This document shows, piece after piece, positions 22,101 through 33,695 of a stretch of 33,738 nucleotides of DNA. A program made the position numbers and the translations under genes. How positions within the stretch are numbered: position 1 is the first letter of the stretch; the number at the start of each line of letters is the position of its first letter. Under the pieces are notes generated by a model, which was not told the DNA's origin, did no database searches, and worked only from the letters and a program-made list of their open reading frames with translations. The stretch comes from Parachlorella kessleri (lineage: Eukaryota > Chlorophyta > Trebouxiophyceae > Chlorellales > Chlorellaceae): NCBI GenBank assembly GCA_001598975.1, contig BBXU01002331.1:1-33738 (forward strand). The letters run 5' to 3'.

Positions 22101-25100
22101 GTTTTTTCCGGTTTGCCAAAGGGCTGCATGCCACCTTTGCGGGTGGGCACTGATGAGCCCTGCTAGCCAGCTTGTGAGCATAGACTGGTGGCACCTTTAC
22201 CCTCCCCCACTCGCCTGCCGGCCGGCGCGTGTCGTAGGTGCGACGTGCAGCCCGTCCTGCCGAGCATCCTCTCCACCTCGGACGCTGCCGCGCTCCTGGG
22301 CCGCTGCCTGCCGCGGCTGCAGCAGCCAGCCGGGGGTGGCGCCGGCCAGGCCAGGATACTGTCAGGGACTGTCATCATGGCCCCGTCGTTCCTAGACTCA
22401 ATAAGGGAGGTCCTATTAGAGGAGGCTCGGCAGGCGGCAGAGGATGCTCACCGGAAGCAGCAGGGTGGGGCGGGGCAGCAGGGCGCGCCGCAGGGGGGTG
22501 AGTGCGCCAGAGTAGGATGGGCCGGGGTTGTGGGCTGGCCAGTAACAGAGGGGGCAAGGTAGGCAAGGGGTCGGCAAGCCTGCTGAGAGCAAAGAAGGGG
22601 TGGGTAGGTGGAGTTGAGAGGTGGGGACGGATTCCAGTTGCCATAGAGTAGCCCTCAATCTGGCAACACCTGCTGGTGCTAGCACCAGGCCGTGTTGTGT
22701 CTGTAGTGCCTGCATGACAGTGAAAGCTTCTCTTGACGTATGCAGCGCATTTGCCCCTAGTTGCCCCCGGCACTTTGGAGGTGTATGTAGGAGGTGTCCG
22801 TACTTGTTCATATGTCCTCACCGGCAAGAAGGATTCCTGCCTGCCTGATGCAGGTGAAGCAGCCAAAGGGCCGTCAACCCAGAAGCCGGGTGGGGCAGCT
22901 GAGTCGGATGATGACGATGACTGGTCCACGGGCAAGGGCAAGGGCAAGAAGGGGAAGGCCAAAAAGGGCGGCAAGGCTTTGCCGGCCAAGTCAGCAGGTG
23001 AAAATGGTGGTGGGGGTGTTAGGGGGCGGATTCAAACCCTAGTGTATTACCCTTCACTGTGTAAGCCGCACTGCTGGCGGTGGGATATCAGTTCGCTGGT
23101 GACCTCGGTGTGTTGCCACACCAGGCGCATGTAACTTCTGCTCTTGCCGCCTCCAATACCAATATCCTGTTGTGGGCAGTTGCCTACATTGTGGTTTGCT
23201 TATACCAGCCTAGTTTTCCCCATGCAGGCAAGCAGGGCAAGGCAGGCAAGCCCCAGCAGGCGCAGCAGGATGACACGCCAGCAGCAGCCAGCATCCTCAC
23301 CGTGGGAGCCCTTGCCCAGCGCATCACCAGCCTGCACCCAGATGTGGAGGGAGCGGGTGAGCACTTCGGTTTTTCGTGGCATGTACCAAGGCCAGGACAG
23401 GTGTAGGTGGCTGTGGACAGTCAGCATGGCATGCATTGCCCAGGTTGTGCCTCTTGGTGTCGTGTTCTGGCATTGTCTGGACTCGGCGGCACCTACTCAG
23501 CCACAACAAGATCCCGCGCCAATCCCCAGGTACATAGGGGACTGAGGCATCGCCGCAGGCTCTCCCCATCTCCCTGTGGGTGCATACCCACTGCCCCAGG
23601 ATTTGGCGGCAGTCCGATAGGGGATTCGCGACGTGCGCACCTCCCCGCTAGTGTGGCAAGGATTCCGTGCCGCTTGGGCGCAGGCGCCGATGGCGAGCTG
23701 GCATCTGACCTGGCGACGGAGCTGCGGCCGGCGGTGGTGGCCGAGTACGAGCGCGCTCTGCATGCTATCTTTACAGCGGGCGCTGAGAGGCGCCGGCGAC
23801 TGCGGGAGGCGGCGGGAGCAGCGCTTGACGTGGCGCACCAGAGGTGCGTGGAGGGCTGCATGGGTCGGCAGGGTAGCGAGTAGTTGTGCCAATGTTTTCT
23901 GGGGTTGTGGGTTGGTTGGTTGGGTGGGTAGCCAGGCAGCTGTTGGCGCAGAGCACCAGAGGCGGGTCAATGGTGTCATATCTACTGGGACTGCTTGGCA
24001 TTCTGGCATGAGCACGGCCATAGTTTTGGTTGATGAGGGTCTGCGCCAAGAGCTGTTTGGTAAAACTTACTGGTGTATCGTGAACTGGAAGCCGACCGCT
24101 GCCAATCCTGCCCCCCCTGCTTGCAGATTGCAGCTGTATGCCCACGGTGCCCAGCTGTTTGTCGATGACGAGTCAACCTCGGCCACCCTGGACCGCCATC
24201 TGCTTCGCAGCGCGGCAGCGGACTGCATGGATGCCCTGTTGCGCTATCTAGCCGCTGACCTGGCGTTAGATGAAGGCCAGGAGGCCCAGCAGCAGCAGGG
24301 GGAGGCGGGGGGGCAGGGGCCGCTGTCGCCGGGTGACCGAGCGACGATTGTGAAGCAGCTGGGGCCCGACGTCAAGCCCGCTGCCAGCGCTGCGCTGGAG
24401 AAGCTAGGGGGCTCTAGCCTGGAGGTGAGCAGCAGTCTATGGGCTGTATGAGCCAGACTGGTATCACCTTGTTGGAAGCTGTACCATGCCTGAGGAACGG
24501 TCACCTACACATGCACCTACCTTTGCACCACTTATCAGCACAGTTGAATGACTGTCGCGGCGGACGTTCCTCCAGCTGGGGCGGTGCGCCCTTAGGCAGC
24601 TGCAGCGCCGGGGATAGTTGATTGCGCACAGCCGCCTGCCAGGCAACCAACCCTTCCGTTGCACTGTCATCATCACCCAATGCATGTGCTCCTGTAGGCC
24701 TGTTCGCTCAAGTGTGCTCTGCAATGTTGCTGGGGCTGCCGCCTACAGCTGTGGAAGCAGCTGCATCAGGGGCTCATCTAATCCCTCCAAGCCCAACCCT
24801 AGGCGCCCCTACCATTGACACCAGCGCGCCTATCTGTCTTGCAGGCTCTCGAGTCCAGGTGCAACACTGCCACACAGAGGGTGCACCGTGTCGAGTTGCT
24901 CATACCTTGGCTAGTGCAGGCCTTTGTGTCGGAGTTTGATGCTGCTGCCGAGGCTGCCGGGCTTCGGCTGCGCAAGCTCGACAAGAAGGCTGAGCGCAGC
25001 CGGGTCGCAGAGCAGCAGCGGGCCTGGCAGGCGCAGCTGGCTGCGGAGGGCGACCCCTCGGCTGCGCTGCTGCTGCTCGTGCCGTGTCTGCTAGCTAAGC

Positions 25101-25902
25101 ACGAGGGCAGGTGAGAGGCGGGTGATGACAGGGCCGAGAGCGTAGTGTGGGACTGATCCGTAGCTGTACCAGTTTAAGGGAAACACGCATGAACTTTGCA
25201 TACTTGCGGATGACAGGGGTGAGCGTATGGAGGGGGGGTGCCTTCGTGGTTTCTTTCATGCGGTGTAATCCCTGGTGCCTCCTGTGTTACTCCCACCTAG
25301 TACTAGTGTAATACTCTGCTTAATACTAGCAGGGCAGTGCCGCAAGGGTTTGCAAAACACCCCAGAGAGAGCCGCCATGCTTGCCATGGGGAAGGCGTGC
25401 CTCCTCCCCATACAAGCAGTCCAGCAGGATGGCTTAGGGCCGCGGCGCCACCTACTTTCATGCAGTGCAACGGGGGTGGCCTGTACCTAGTCCACACCTT
25501 GGTTCCAGCCCTGCCCAGCGAGCACGGTGCTTTCCACCGTGCTGCGCCCGCTTTGGACCCTCGCTGCACATGCTCCAAGTGTCCCCCACGCCTCGCTCGG
25601 CCCTTGCTGTGCCGGCTCCTGACCCCTCCAGAGACCAGCCTTGTGCTGCCCTGCCGTGCCGCAGGGTTGTGAGCCTCCCAGGCCGTGCCTTGGGCGCAGC
25701 AGTTGAGCGGCTGAAGCCAAGTCTCCCCGAGCACAGCTATACCCTGCTCTCAGACTTCCACTCCGCGGTTGTGGAGCAGCTCAAGGTCCAGGGGCAGGAG
25801 CAGGAGGGCAGCCGCGGCAGTGAACAGCTGCAGCTGCTCATGGAGGCGGCCAAGCAGCTTGCAGCCGAGGGTGGCGCGAGAGAAAACACAGGGGACCAGT
25901 AG
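19170..25902 (+). CDS. UFL1: E3 UFM1-protein ligase 1 (UFL1)
   Basis: Fourteen exons join in phase: 19170-19235, 19335-19505, 19897-20137, 20578-20711, 20983-21118, 21372-21493, 21844-21989, 22238-22497, 22854-22997, 23228-23356, 23684-23843, 24127-24424, 24845-25110 and 25665-25902 (TAG). The 836 residues compare with 794 in human UFL1. Matches in order: AKLSERNVVELVNKLKQLG and GKEYITREQVAREVK (human LSERNCIEIVNKL, GKEYITPAQI), VDLPGLLGLDLVHCE, FVKSQQDAVKRFFQQNGYIG (human ..WVDSFFRQNGYLEFD), VDQVEACAEEAL, an acidic then Lys-rich insert (ESDDDDDWSTGKGKGKKGKA), LQLYAHGAQLFVDDESTSAT, and a helical C-terminus. UFL1 moves UFM1 onto targets such as ribosomal protein uL24 at the endoplasmic reticulum; it has no RING or HECT domain. 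Intron 4 starts with GC instead of GT. The first two codons are both ATG, so the start may be 19173. Confidence 0.96.
20712..20982 (+). other. GC-AG intron 4 of UFL1
   Basis: Exon 4 ends ATC AAG and the next bases are GCGAGC; exon 5 opens after GGCCTGCAG with GCG CAG CTG AGG. The joined ARIKAQLRGAL lines up with human ARHKARIRGLF. I see no GT donor that keeps both frame and homology. Confidence 0.75.
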
Positions 25903-26717
25903 TATGGTGGCGGCAGGGTGTCAGGTCGCCACCGCACTGGGCAAGTGTCCTGAGTCGAGGACAAGTGCGGCCTGCTTTGCTGCTTGAGCTCATAGTGAGC
26001 TTGGCTTCTTCTGCAACCCAAGCTACAAGAACACGGCGGCGCACACAAACGTCCTCATGAGCCTATGGTTCCTTCATATGCTGGTCTTTGAGGGGTGTGG
26101 TGAGACGGGGCTCACCTCGGTGGGCCAGCATACAGGGTGCACCTTGATGGTGCACGTCTTGCAGTCTTGTTGCTGAGTTTGGGAGACAGGCCACAATTGT
26201 AGGGTGCCGCTTGTAAGATGCAAGGGTGGCGTTTGGTGCCATTGCTGACGTGCCACAGGTGAGGTTGGCAAATAGTGACTGGCAGTGCACCCGGAGTGGT
26301 ACCATGCTTCATCTACAGTTCTACATGGTACACCCGGGATTCTTGGGCCCACAACATGCCCCCCGTCTGTCAGTGGGACCTAGTTCAGCACAACGAGCCT
26401 GACATGTGCATCCTATACCTCGGTGGTGCACAGAACAGGAAGTCCAGCACAAAGGCAGGCACCCCGTTGAATGTTGGGGAGGCAGAATGCTGGGTGGCAT
26501 GGCATGTTGTGTTGCATGGAAGCAGGTACACCGCAGGACACACCGAGCATGAAGTTCAGTTTGATGTTGCTCTGCCATCGATGCCGGTGAACGGTGCACC
26601 ACATTGCATCTAGCAAAAAAGGCCCTGTTCATCACTGTAGCCTGCAAGGCAGGGGGTGTCATTGATGATCAGTCGCCAGTTGTGCAGCCGATAGATACTC
26701 ATACGGGTATCGCATCG
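25903..26717. other. Intergenic region between UFL1 and NUP93
   Basis: About 815 bases hold the UFL1 3' UTR and the NUP93 promoter. A TGTAA at 26212-26216 lies about 310 bases after the UFL1 stop. Short open frames on both strands show no recognisable content. Confidence 0.4.
26212..26216 (+). terminator. TGTAA candidate poly(A) signal for UFL1
   Basis: The chlorophyte-type motif lies about 310 bases after the UFL1 stop codon, a common 3' UTR length. Evidence is positional only. Confidence 0.3.
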
Positions 26718-29700
26718 ATGGCCCGACAAACAGATTGGGACCACTTGCTGCTTGCTAGCGAAGACCTGGTCTTGAGGGTGAGTGCCTCAGATGGCGAGCT
26801 TGCTGCAGTCGAACATTTCCACAGCTCAGGCGGCAGGCAGCTGCCCATATCACCCACAGAGGCCGGCCTCCACGTCGGCATGCTCCTGGGCTTCGCAGGA
26901 AGGCCAGGGCTTCCCCAGGGTGGAGCGGGATGTGCTGCAAGTGGAGCAGTTCTCCCAGAAGCTGCGAGCCAAGGCAGCGCGTGTGGATGCCACCAGCGAG
27001 GCACTCGACGCCAGCAGGCTGCTCGCGCAGGAGGGGCTCAACCCTCGCAGGCGAGGAGGAGGAGGAGGAGTGGGGCTGCTACTGCGCTTGGCCTGCGGGG
27101 TTGGGGTGCTGGCTGCCTGTATGTGGCGAGCTTCGACCCCAGTGTCTCGCATAGGCAGCATTGGCACTTACGGTCAGCTACTGTTGCTAGTACCCTTTCT
27201 GAAGGAAGGAGGGAGCAAGCACTGTGCGACCGCAGCGGTGTGGTGACTCCCTCCTTGCCCCCCTCCTGGCAGGCTGAACCAGGCCCTGCAGACCTTGCAG
27301 CTGCGCCCCACCTATGAGGATGTCTTCCAGGTGGAGACTTCTACAGTAGACGAGTACTTGCAGCAGGTGCGTCGGTGTGCCCACGCTTTACTGGGAGTGG
27401 GCATTGTGGTGGGCGCTTGGACCAATGCTGCTGGTGTTAGCAGACGCATTGCTTACCGTGCCCGGGGCCTCCCACACACACCACAGGTCCAGGGGAAGGG
27501 CAGCACGCCTGAATACAGCAGGACACACTGCGTGGTTCACTGTCACACCCCAACGATGCTCCATGCATGTGTAGTGACTGAGTGGTGTGGGGTACATGTC
27601 TGTACCGAATGCGTAGGGCGTGACAACCATCCTTAGGCCGGGCCCTGGGTGCGACTGCAGGTGCACCAGTCGATCACGACAACGGCAGTGCAGCAGGCGC
27701 AGCGCAGCACAGCGGCAGCCTTTGAGCAGTTCATGGACCGGTGCTTGCACGCCAAGTGGGAGGAGGTACGCCGCCACAAACCAGCACAGGGGTTTCCTAG
27801 ATCGCTGCTAGCTTGACGGACCCTCACCAGCGCTGCAGCAGGAGAGGCCAAGTCTGGCAGCTCTGTGTATGCCATTGCTGGCGCATAGTGGCGCACGTAT
27901 GAGGCTAGGGCATCAGTCGGGTGTCTCCAGCAGGCAGCAGTGCCAGCCCACCTGTGCAGGACTATGTTGGACAATTATGTGTGACTGATATCAGTGCGCC
28001 CGCGCGGCTTTGGGGCAAAGAGTGAGGTGTGCACCCTGGGCACCAGGCTAATCCTGACAGGCACGAGTGTTTTGATGGGATCCCTTGGCTGGACAGATCG
28101 TACATTGCTCCTTGTGAAAGTGCCAACTTGACTCGTGCAGGAGAAGCGGGCTCTCCTGGAGTCTGTCGGCCCCTACAGCGCGGCCGCGGGCGGCGGCGCC
28201 TTTGGCGCCCGCACTCCCGGCCCCTCCCCGGGGGGCTACCTCTCACCCTACGCCCGCACGCCCTCCTCCTTCACCGGCGGTGCCGCCGCCGGCACCCCCG
28301 GCCGCGGCGGCGGGTACCACAACGGCGGTACTCCGCTAGCGGGCCGTACGCCAGGCAACGGCAGCCTTGCCGCCGACACGCCGCTGGTGGCGGGCGGGCT
28401 GCAGCTGCGCGGCCGCGCGGCGCGCTATGCTGAGGTGGTCCGCAAGGTCAACCAGGCCACTGCCAACAGGCAAACGTACGAGGCGGTGGGCGACTTTGCG
28501 GCCGCCTGTGCCGACGATAGTGCAGGTGCGGAGGAGTTTTGAGGACTCGCAGCGTTAAAAAGGAGAGACACAAGGTGAAAATTTCTCGTTGCCTTCGGAG
28601 TGTGTCACTGGATTTCCGAGCATTAACAACAGGGTCCCGCAAGAATGTACAAGCCAACCCTCTCCATGCTGTCCCACTGTGTCTGCGCAGGTGACAAGCG
28701 CACCAGCATCCACCGCGTGTGGCAGGTGCTGCAGCACGTCCTGGGCAGCGGCGGCGTGCTGTCTCTGCCGGCGGTTGCCAAGGCGCAGCGGACCGAAGCG
28801 CTGCTGGCAGGGGCCGTCAAGTACTTGGAGGAGTCCTACGTGGCGTACATGCAGAACGTGGTGCAGACACACCGCATGCAGGTGGGGGAGGGTGATTCCC
28901 AGGGGACATGAGTTAGGCAACGCCGCGCAGGCGGTGGTTGCTCTTGGCGGAATAGTATTAGTTGTTTGGTTCCGGGGGCAGTTTTGTGTTGCACTTGATT
29001 TGCAGTGTGCTCCTTGCCCATGCCGTTGCAACGTTGACGGGCGTGGACAGGGCACGGCTTTCTGTCGTGGGCCCCTCCTTACACCTTGGCAGTGCGATAT
29101 CAAAGCGATGGGGATGGAATGGAGCAAGGAATGAAAGAGCCACAAGCGGCCTGGCAACTGCAACTTAGGTTGGTGCACAACACAGCGGGGCTTTGATGTG
29201 AGCCTTCCAACCCCCCTGCCTGGGGTCCCCTCATGCACGTCCCGCCATGTGCCGCTTGTCGCTGCCGGCAGCCCCGGCGCCACTCCCGTTTTCTGAAGCC
29301 TGGTGCTTGCCTCTTGCCATCCTCCGTGCCTCCATGCCAGGCGCGTGCCGCCTGCCTCCAGCCCTCCTGCACATGCTGGCTGGCATCCCTCCCTCCCACA
29401 TCGGCTGGCGTCCCTCCCACATCGGCCGGCGTCCCTCCCACATCCCCTGGCATCCCTCCCACACCGAGTGGCATCCCTGCCTCCCAATCCCTCCCACACC
29501 GGCTGGCATCCCTCCCTCCCAGATTGGCTGGCTGGCTGGCTGTGCCCTGCAGGCGGCGCTGGGCGGCAGCCCCTCCCGCCTGGGCCTGGTCCAGGCCTTC
29601 CTGCGTGTGCGGGAGAAGGAGCGCGGGCTGCTGGACTTTGACCAGCCGGGCGGGGTGGACACCACCTGGCAGCGCATCTACTGCTGCCTCAGGGCGGGCT

Positions 29701-32700
29701 TCCATGCGGAGGCGCTGCAGGCAAGCACTGGAAGCACTGGACTTCTCCTGGGAAGGGAGGAGGAGGGACGCCCTGGAAAGGAGCAGTGCTTGTTACAGAC
29801 GCAGTTTGTCGGCCTGCTGCCCTGGGGCACAGGCAGCCCCCCTGTGGTGCTGGTCGGGCAGGAGTCGGCCGCGCATGCACATGCAAAGTGCAGTGTGTGC
29901 AATGCCTTGCCAGGCTGGTGTGTGCCGAGGCCACTGACGCGACTGACAGCCGAGTCCGGCTTCCATGGAAACATAACCGTGCCATTCGCCAGTGCCATGT
30001 GGATCCTGTTCCCTGGGGAAGGCGGTTTTTGGTGCGTGCGTCTGCTCACACGCTCTCCTGCCATCCATGGTACATCTGTCCACATTGGCCTGACTGAGCG
30101 CGCCACACACAGGAGTGAGTGCTGGCGCCACTGGGCGCACAGACTCCCACACCTGTGCTGGGTGGTGGTCCTAGTAATCCGGCTTCATAGCCGGCGCCTG
30201 CCCTTGCAGGTGGCCCGCGGCTCCAAGGAGGTCGCCACACCGCGGGCGGGTGCCACGGACTTTGGCCGCATGCTGCAGGAGTGGGCAGAGGGCGGGGGCC
30301 GCCCCCTGTCGGTGAGTCGGCCCGCCCACTCTGCCCAGCAGTGTTTGAGCTTGACCCCTCGGGATCAAAGAAACAGTGGCGGCTTCCGTGGCGGCTGCGC
30401 CAATGCCGCGGTTGACCCCACTTGGTGCCTGTTGCGCCTTTCCCCCTGGAGGTATGTGACGGGACTGGGGGATGCCCCTGGCCCAGGGATTTGGCAACCC
30501 ACAGGTGCCCATTTTAACCTTCCTATGCAGCAGCACTCTCCTGTGGCGCAGCCCGCCCGAACCACCCTGACCCTGCTCCCAGTGCTGGCCCCTGTACAGG
30601 GCCGCGCCGCGGCCGACCTGACCCAGGAGTGCGAGCGGCTGCTGCGGGACAGGGCGGCGCGGGCGCGGCAGCCCTTCTACGCGCAGCGGCTCATGGCACA
30701 CGCGCTGCTGTGCGGCAACAACCACGCGGCGGAGCAGGCGGGGAAGGCAAGCTACCGCCCTTGTCAAGGTTGCCTGCCTGTCGGGGGGGGGGGGGCAGCC
30801 TGAAAGGCCCGCGGCTGGGTGCGCTGGGTGTGTGCCTCTAGCGTGCCCTTCTGCTGCCCCGGGATGGGGTGGCTCTGCGGCTGCATGTGGCTGCCTAGTC
30901 GCTGGCTGGATGCTGCACGGCAGGATGGGCAAGGTGCTGGTGTGACGGGCGCCCAGAGTCTTGCTTGGGGACTTCTCCCGCCAGGCAGCCAGCACGTGAC
31001 GAAGCCTGGCACCAGCCCTGGTGGTGATCCTCAGGGCCTGGGTCACATTTCGCCAGAAGCACAACCCAGGTCACATATGGGAGCATGCCGGCAGTAAGCC
31101 AGGGGCCAAGCGCAGCAGGTACAAAGGGAAGCCTGCATAGCTGATGAGAGCTTGTAGGTGACGCGCTCACGGCCTTAGCATCCCCTGAGAAGCGGCCTGG
31201 TGAGTGGTGCTCGCAGGACTTCCCTGCCTTCTTCTCAACCATCGAGGACTTTTTGTGGTTCAAGCTGCGCCTGGTGCGCGTGGACGACAAGGGGCCCTCA
31301 GCCTCAGTAGGGGCAGGTAGGCTCACTGTCTGGCTGGCTGGCTGCCCCTGTGTGCTGGCTGGTGAGGCTTTGCGCAGCGCACATGCTGCAGCTGGAGATG
31401 TCCTGCCCCTTGTGCATACTGCCTCCCTGGCAACAACCCATGCCTGCCCTTGGGTTTATAGGTTTGTCCAGTGTTGGTGTGCAGACGAGAATGCTTGTGG
31501 CGACGATGCATGCAGCAGTGCATGGGACTTACCCACAGTTTGCCGGCAACGCCATGCGCCTTTCAGCATACAGAGTGTCAAGGCGATCCGCGCACAGGAG
31601 CTGCTTGGAGCCCGTCTGCTTTGCACCTTAGGTCCCCTACTTGCCGGCTGCAAGTGGGCCTGATGCGGTTTGGTACTGCAGGGTACTACGAGGTGTACAC
31701 GCTGGCGGACCTGCAGCAGTACCTCCAGCAGTACCCGCCAGGCCACTATAGCCACAACGGTGAGCAGCCAGTCTGCTGGAGGGGGGGGAGGGGGGCAGTT
31801 TCTTTCTGGCAAAAACCTTGAAGACAGTGGGGCCCTGGGACCATCTGTATTTCACTGCTTGATTTGTCAGGTTAGCCGTTTTGCAACCGAAACAAAGGAG
31901 GTAAGTAAAGATGAGCCAGTGGTGAGCCCGCGCCGTGCTGCCTGTGCAGGCAAGGAGCCCTTGTTGTACGTGCTGGTACTGCTGCTCAGCCTTCAGTTCA
32001 GGTGGGATCTCAACATGCCACGCACAATATGCCAGTGAGCTTGCTAGTGAATAGTTATGTGGGCGAGGCATGCTGCCCAGCCCTCCGATTAAGAAGCAAG
32101 TATGTAGGGCTGACAGCCGCCGGGGAAACCTACCGTTTCCATCAAAACCGTGATAGAGCTTGGCCCGGTTTGGCGCCGGGGGAGGATTGCGCCTTCAAGC
32201 CGGATCCCGGCTGGGTTTTGAGGCAGCTTACAAAAGCTGTTGCGGCTGCCTCTTGCAAAACGCGCACCCAGTGCTGCCCGTGATATCTAGACCTTTGTGC
32301 GGCCCTGGCCAGCCGGCCTGGGTGGTGGCCATAACAAGCAAGGCTGCCTAGCGGGTGCTGAGGTGCAGGGCTGCCGTGGACTTCCTTGCTCAGGAGGCAT
32401 CCACCCGCGACTACCGGCTGGATGCCGTGCACCTGGGGATCTGCCTGCTGCACTATGGCGTGCTGGGGGCGTCGGGCGAGCAGGACGCAGGTGGGGGCGT
32501 GGCCTGGGGGGACAAGGGGTAGATCCCCAATCACATGCTGTCATGGAAGGACCATCTGCCTATTCCTGGCCATTGAGTGGAGGCTTCCCAAAGGAATGGC
32601 TTGGGTGCTGGAAACAGCGGCAGATATGGCACAATACAGAAATGAGGGCGATGCATGGTGCTGCCAATAGCAGCAGAAGGTCCCCTAGGCAGCGAGACTG

Positions 32701-33669
32701 GCTGGCGTGGCTGGTTGTCTCTTTGGGAGGGGCATCGCAAATCCAGGGAGGCCGATAGATAGAGATATTATGCCTGTCAGGAAGGGGGTGCAGCTGCAAG
32801 GCGGGGGGGGCAAGGGAGAGTGGTGATTCGCCCAGTGCCGCAGCAGCACTCCGGACCCTTCCCTGGGCCAAAGACCAAAGACCCATGTGCTCAGGACCAG
32901 CGCCATGCCTGCTGGAACCAGGCATGGTCCTAGGCTGGCGCAGGCTCTGCAGGGGACGGCAGGCATGAGTCAGTGATGAGTCACGTCTTACTGCCGTGCC
33001 CAGCAGGCGCCGGCGCCCGCGGGCTGGACCCAGGCACCCTCATCCACCGCTACGGCAGGGAGTTCCTGTACACGGATGCGGAGGTGAGCTGGCTGCAGGG
33101 GTCGGAGCGTTGGAGGCGCTTGAGGTGGGGTCTTAAGAGGCAGGCTGCTTGCTCCAGCTCCCTGGTTTACTGGCAGCAAGAGGCAGGCTGGGACATCAAG
33201 GCAGGTGGCCCAAGGGGACCACACCTGGTTGCCTGAAACCTGCCTGCTTGTGAATGACTGTCATTGTCTTTTCCACGATCTATTGCACGGCCTGCCTCTC
33301 CGCCAACCACGGGTGGACACTCAGAGTTGCCCTTGGCATGCATTCCTGCGGTGTTTGACAAGACTGCCGGCCACACCCCAAACTCCAGCCACGACTTAGC
33401 CCCGCCTATCTCCTCCTGGCAGCGCCTCCCTGCTTGCTGCCACACCTGGATTGAAGCCTCACATGCAGCTCGCCTCTGCCGCTGGGGCCACCTACGCCAC
33501 GGCACTCCCACATACCCCATGCCGCCTCTGAGCACCGCCCCCGCACCACCTTGTGCATGTCCGCAGCTGGCCCTGGAGTACTACATGCTTGCCTCCGAGG
33601 CGCTGGGCGGGTCGACCGCGGTGAAGGGCCAGCTGCTGCGGGAGCTGCTGGTGGAGAGCAAAGCGTATG
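26718..33669 (+). CDS. NUP93: Nucleoporin NUP93/NIC96 (continues past right edge)
   Basis: Fifteen exons join in phase: 26718-26777, 26899-27050, 27273-27366, 27661-27765, 28141-28525, 28691-28881, 29553-29720, 30210-30311, 30600-30746, 31217-31316, 31682-31759, 31950-32001, 32369-32490, 33007-33083 and 33567-33669, with the gene still open. Matches to plant NUP93 in order: WDHLLLASEDLV, VEQFSQKLRAKAAR, SRLLAQEGLN, LRPTYEDVFQVE and VDEYLQQVH, RAARYAEVVRKVNQA, AALGGSPSRLGLVQAFLRVR, GVDTTWQRIYCCLRAGFHAE, ECERLLRDRAA, FFSTIEDFLWFKLRLVRV, EPLLYVLVLLLSLQF, DAVHLGICLLHYGVL, and LALEYYMLASEALGG. It is a scaffold of the inner ring of the nuclear pore that anchors NUP62-type FG proteins. The helical repeat body is conserved; a Gly/Thr/Pro-rich linker follows EKRALLESV. 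Three introns (after exons 2, 7 and 9) need GC donors. The start is the first ATG in frame with the conserved WDHLL. Confidence 0.95.
27051..27272 (+). other. GC-AG intron 2 of NUP93
   Basis: The exon ends CCT CGC AG and continues GCGAGG; the next exon begins after CTCCTGGCAG with G CTG AAC CAG. The only nearby GT (GGA/GTGGGG) puts the next exon in the wrong frame. Confidence 0.75.
29378..29541 (+). repeat. 21-bp minisatellite in NUP93 intron 6
   Basis: Copies of a 21-base unit, TGGCGTCCCTCCCACATCGGC with small changes, repeat in tandem about four times, flanked by diverged partial copies and a short TGGC run. The array lies just before the acceptor of exon 7 and is pyrimidine-rich on the coding strand. 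Confidence 0.85.
29721..30209 (+). other. GC-AG intron 7 of NUP93, stop-free and 489 nt
   Basis: The exon ends GAG GCG CTG CAG and continues GCAAGC, the classic GC-donor consensus; the acceptor is GCCCTTGCAG before GTG GCC CGC. The length is a multiple of three and the coding frame has no stop inside. Confidence 0.75.
30747..31216 (+). other. GC-AG intron 9 of NUP93
   Basis: The exon ends CAG GCG GGG AAG and continues GCAAGC; the acceptor is GTGCTCGCAG before GAC TTC CCT GCC, which restores the conserved D-x-P-x-x-F-x-TIEDFLWFKL stretch. A short extra exon in between is possible. Confidence 0.65.
30783..30795 (+). repeat. 13-nt poly-G tract in NUP93 intron 9
   Basis: Thirteen consecutive G lie 36 bases inside the intron. 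Such tracts are error-prone in sequencing and may form quadruplexes in RNA. Confidence 0.8.
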
Positions 33670-33680
33670 GTGAGCATGCA

Positions 33681-33695
33681 GGGGGGGGGGGGGGG
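33681..33695 (+). repeat. 15-nt poly-G tract just after NUP93 exon 15
   Basis: Fifteen consecutive G begin 12 bases after the donor GTGAGC of exon 15. It is a second G homopolymer close to a NUP93 donor site. Confidence 0.8.

Noticed and set aside
29378..29541. CRISPR array
   Set aside because: The units are head-to-tail without unique spacers, in an intron of a nuclear gene.
28555..29705. Long minus-strand frames (314 and 201 codons) with repeated GRDA-type peptides
   Set aside because: They are antisense translations of the minisatellite and NUP93 exons and introns, without family similarity.
30171..31064. 297-codon minus-strand open frame
   Set aside because: It lies antisense to NUP93 exons 8 and 9 and reflects GC-rich coding bias on the other strand; the sequence is Pro/Arg/Gly-rich with no motif.
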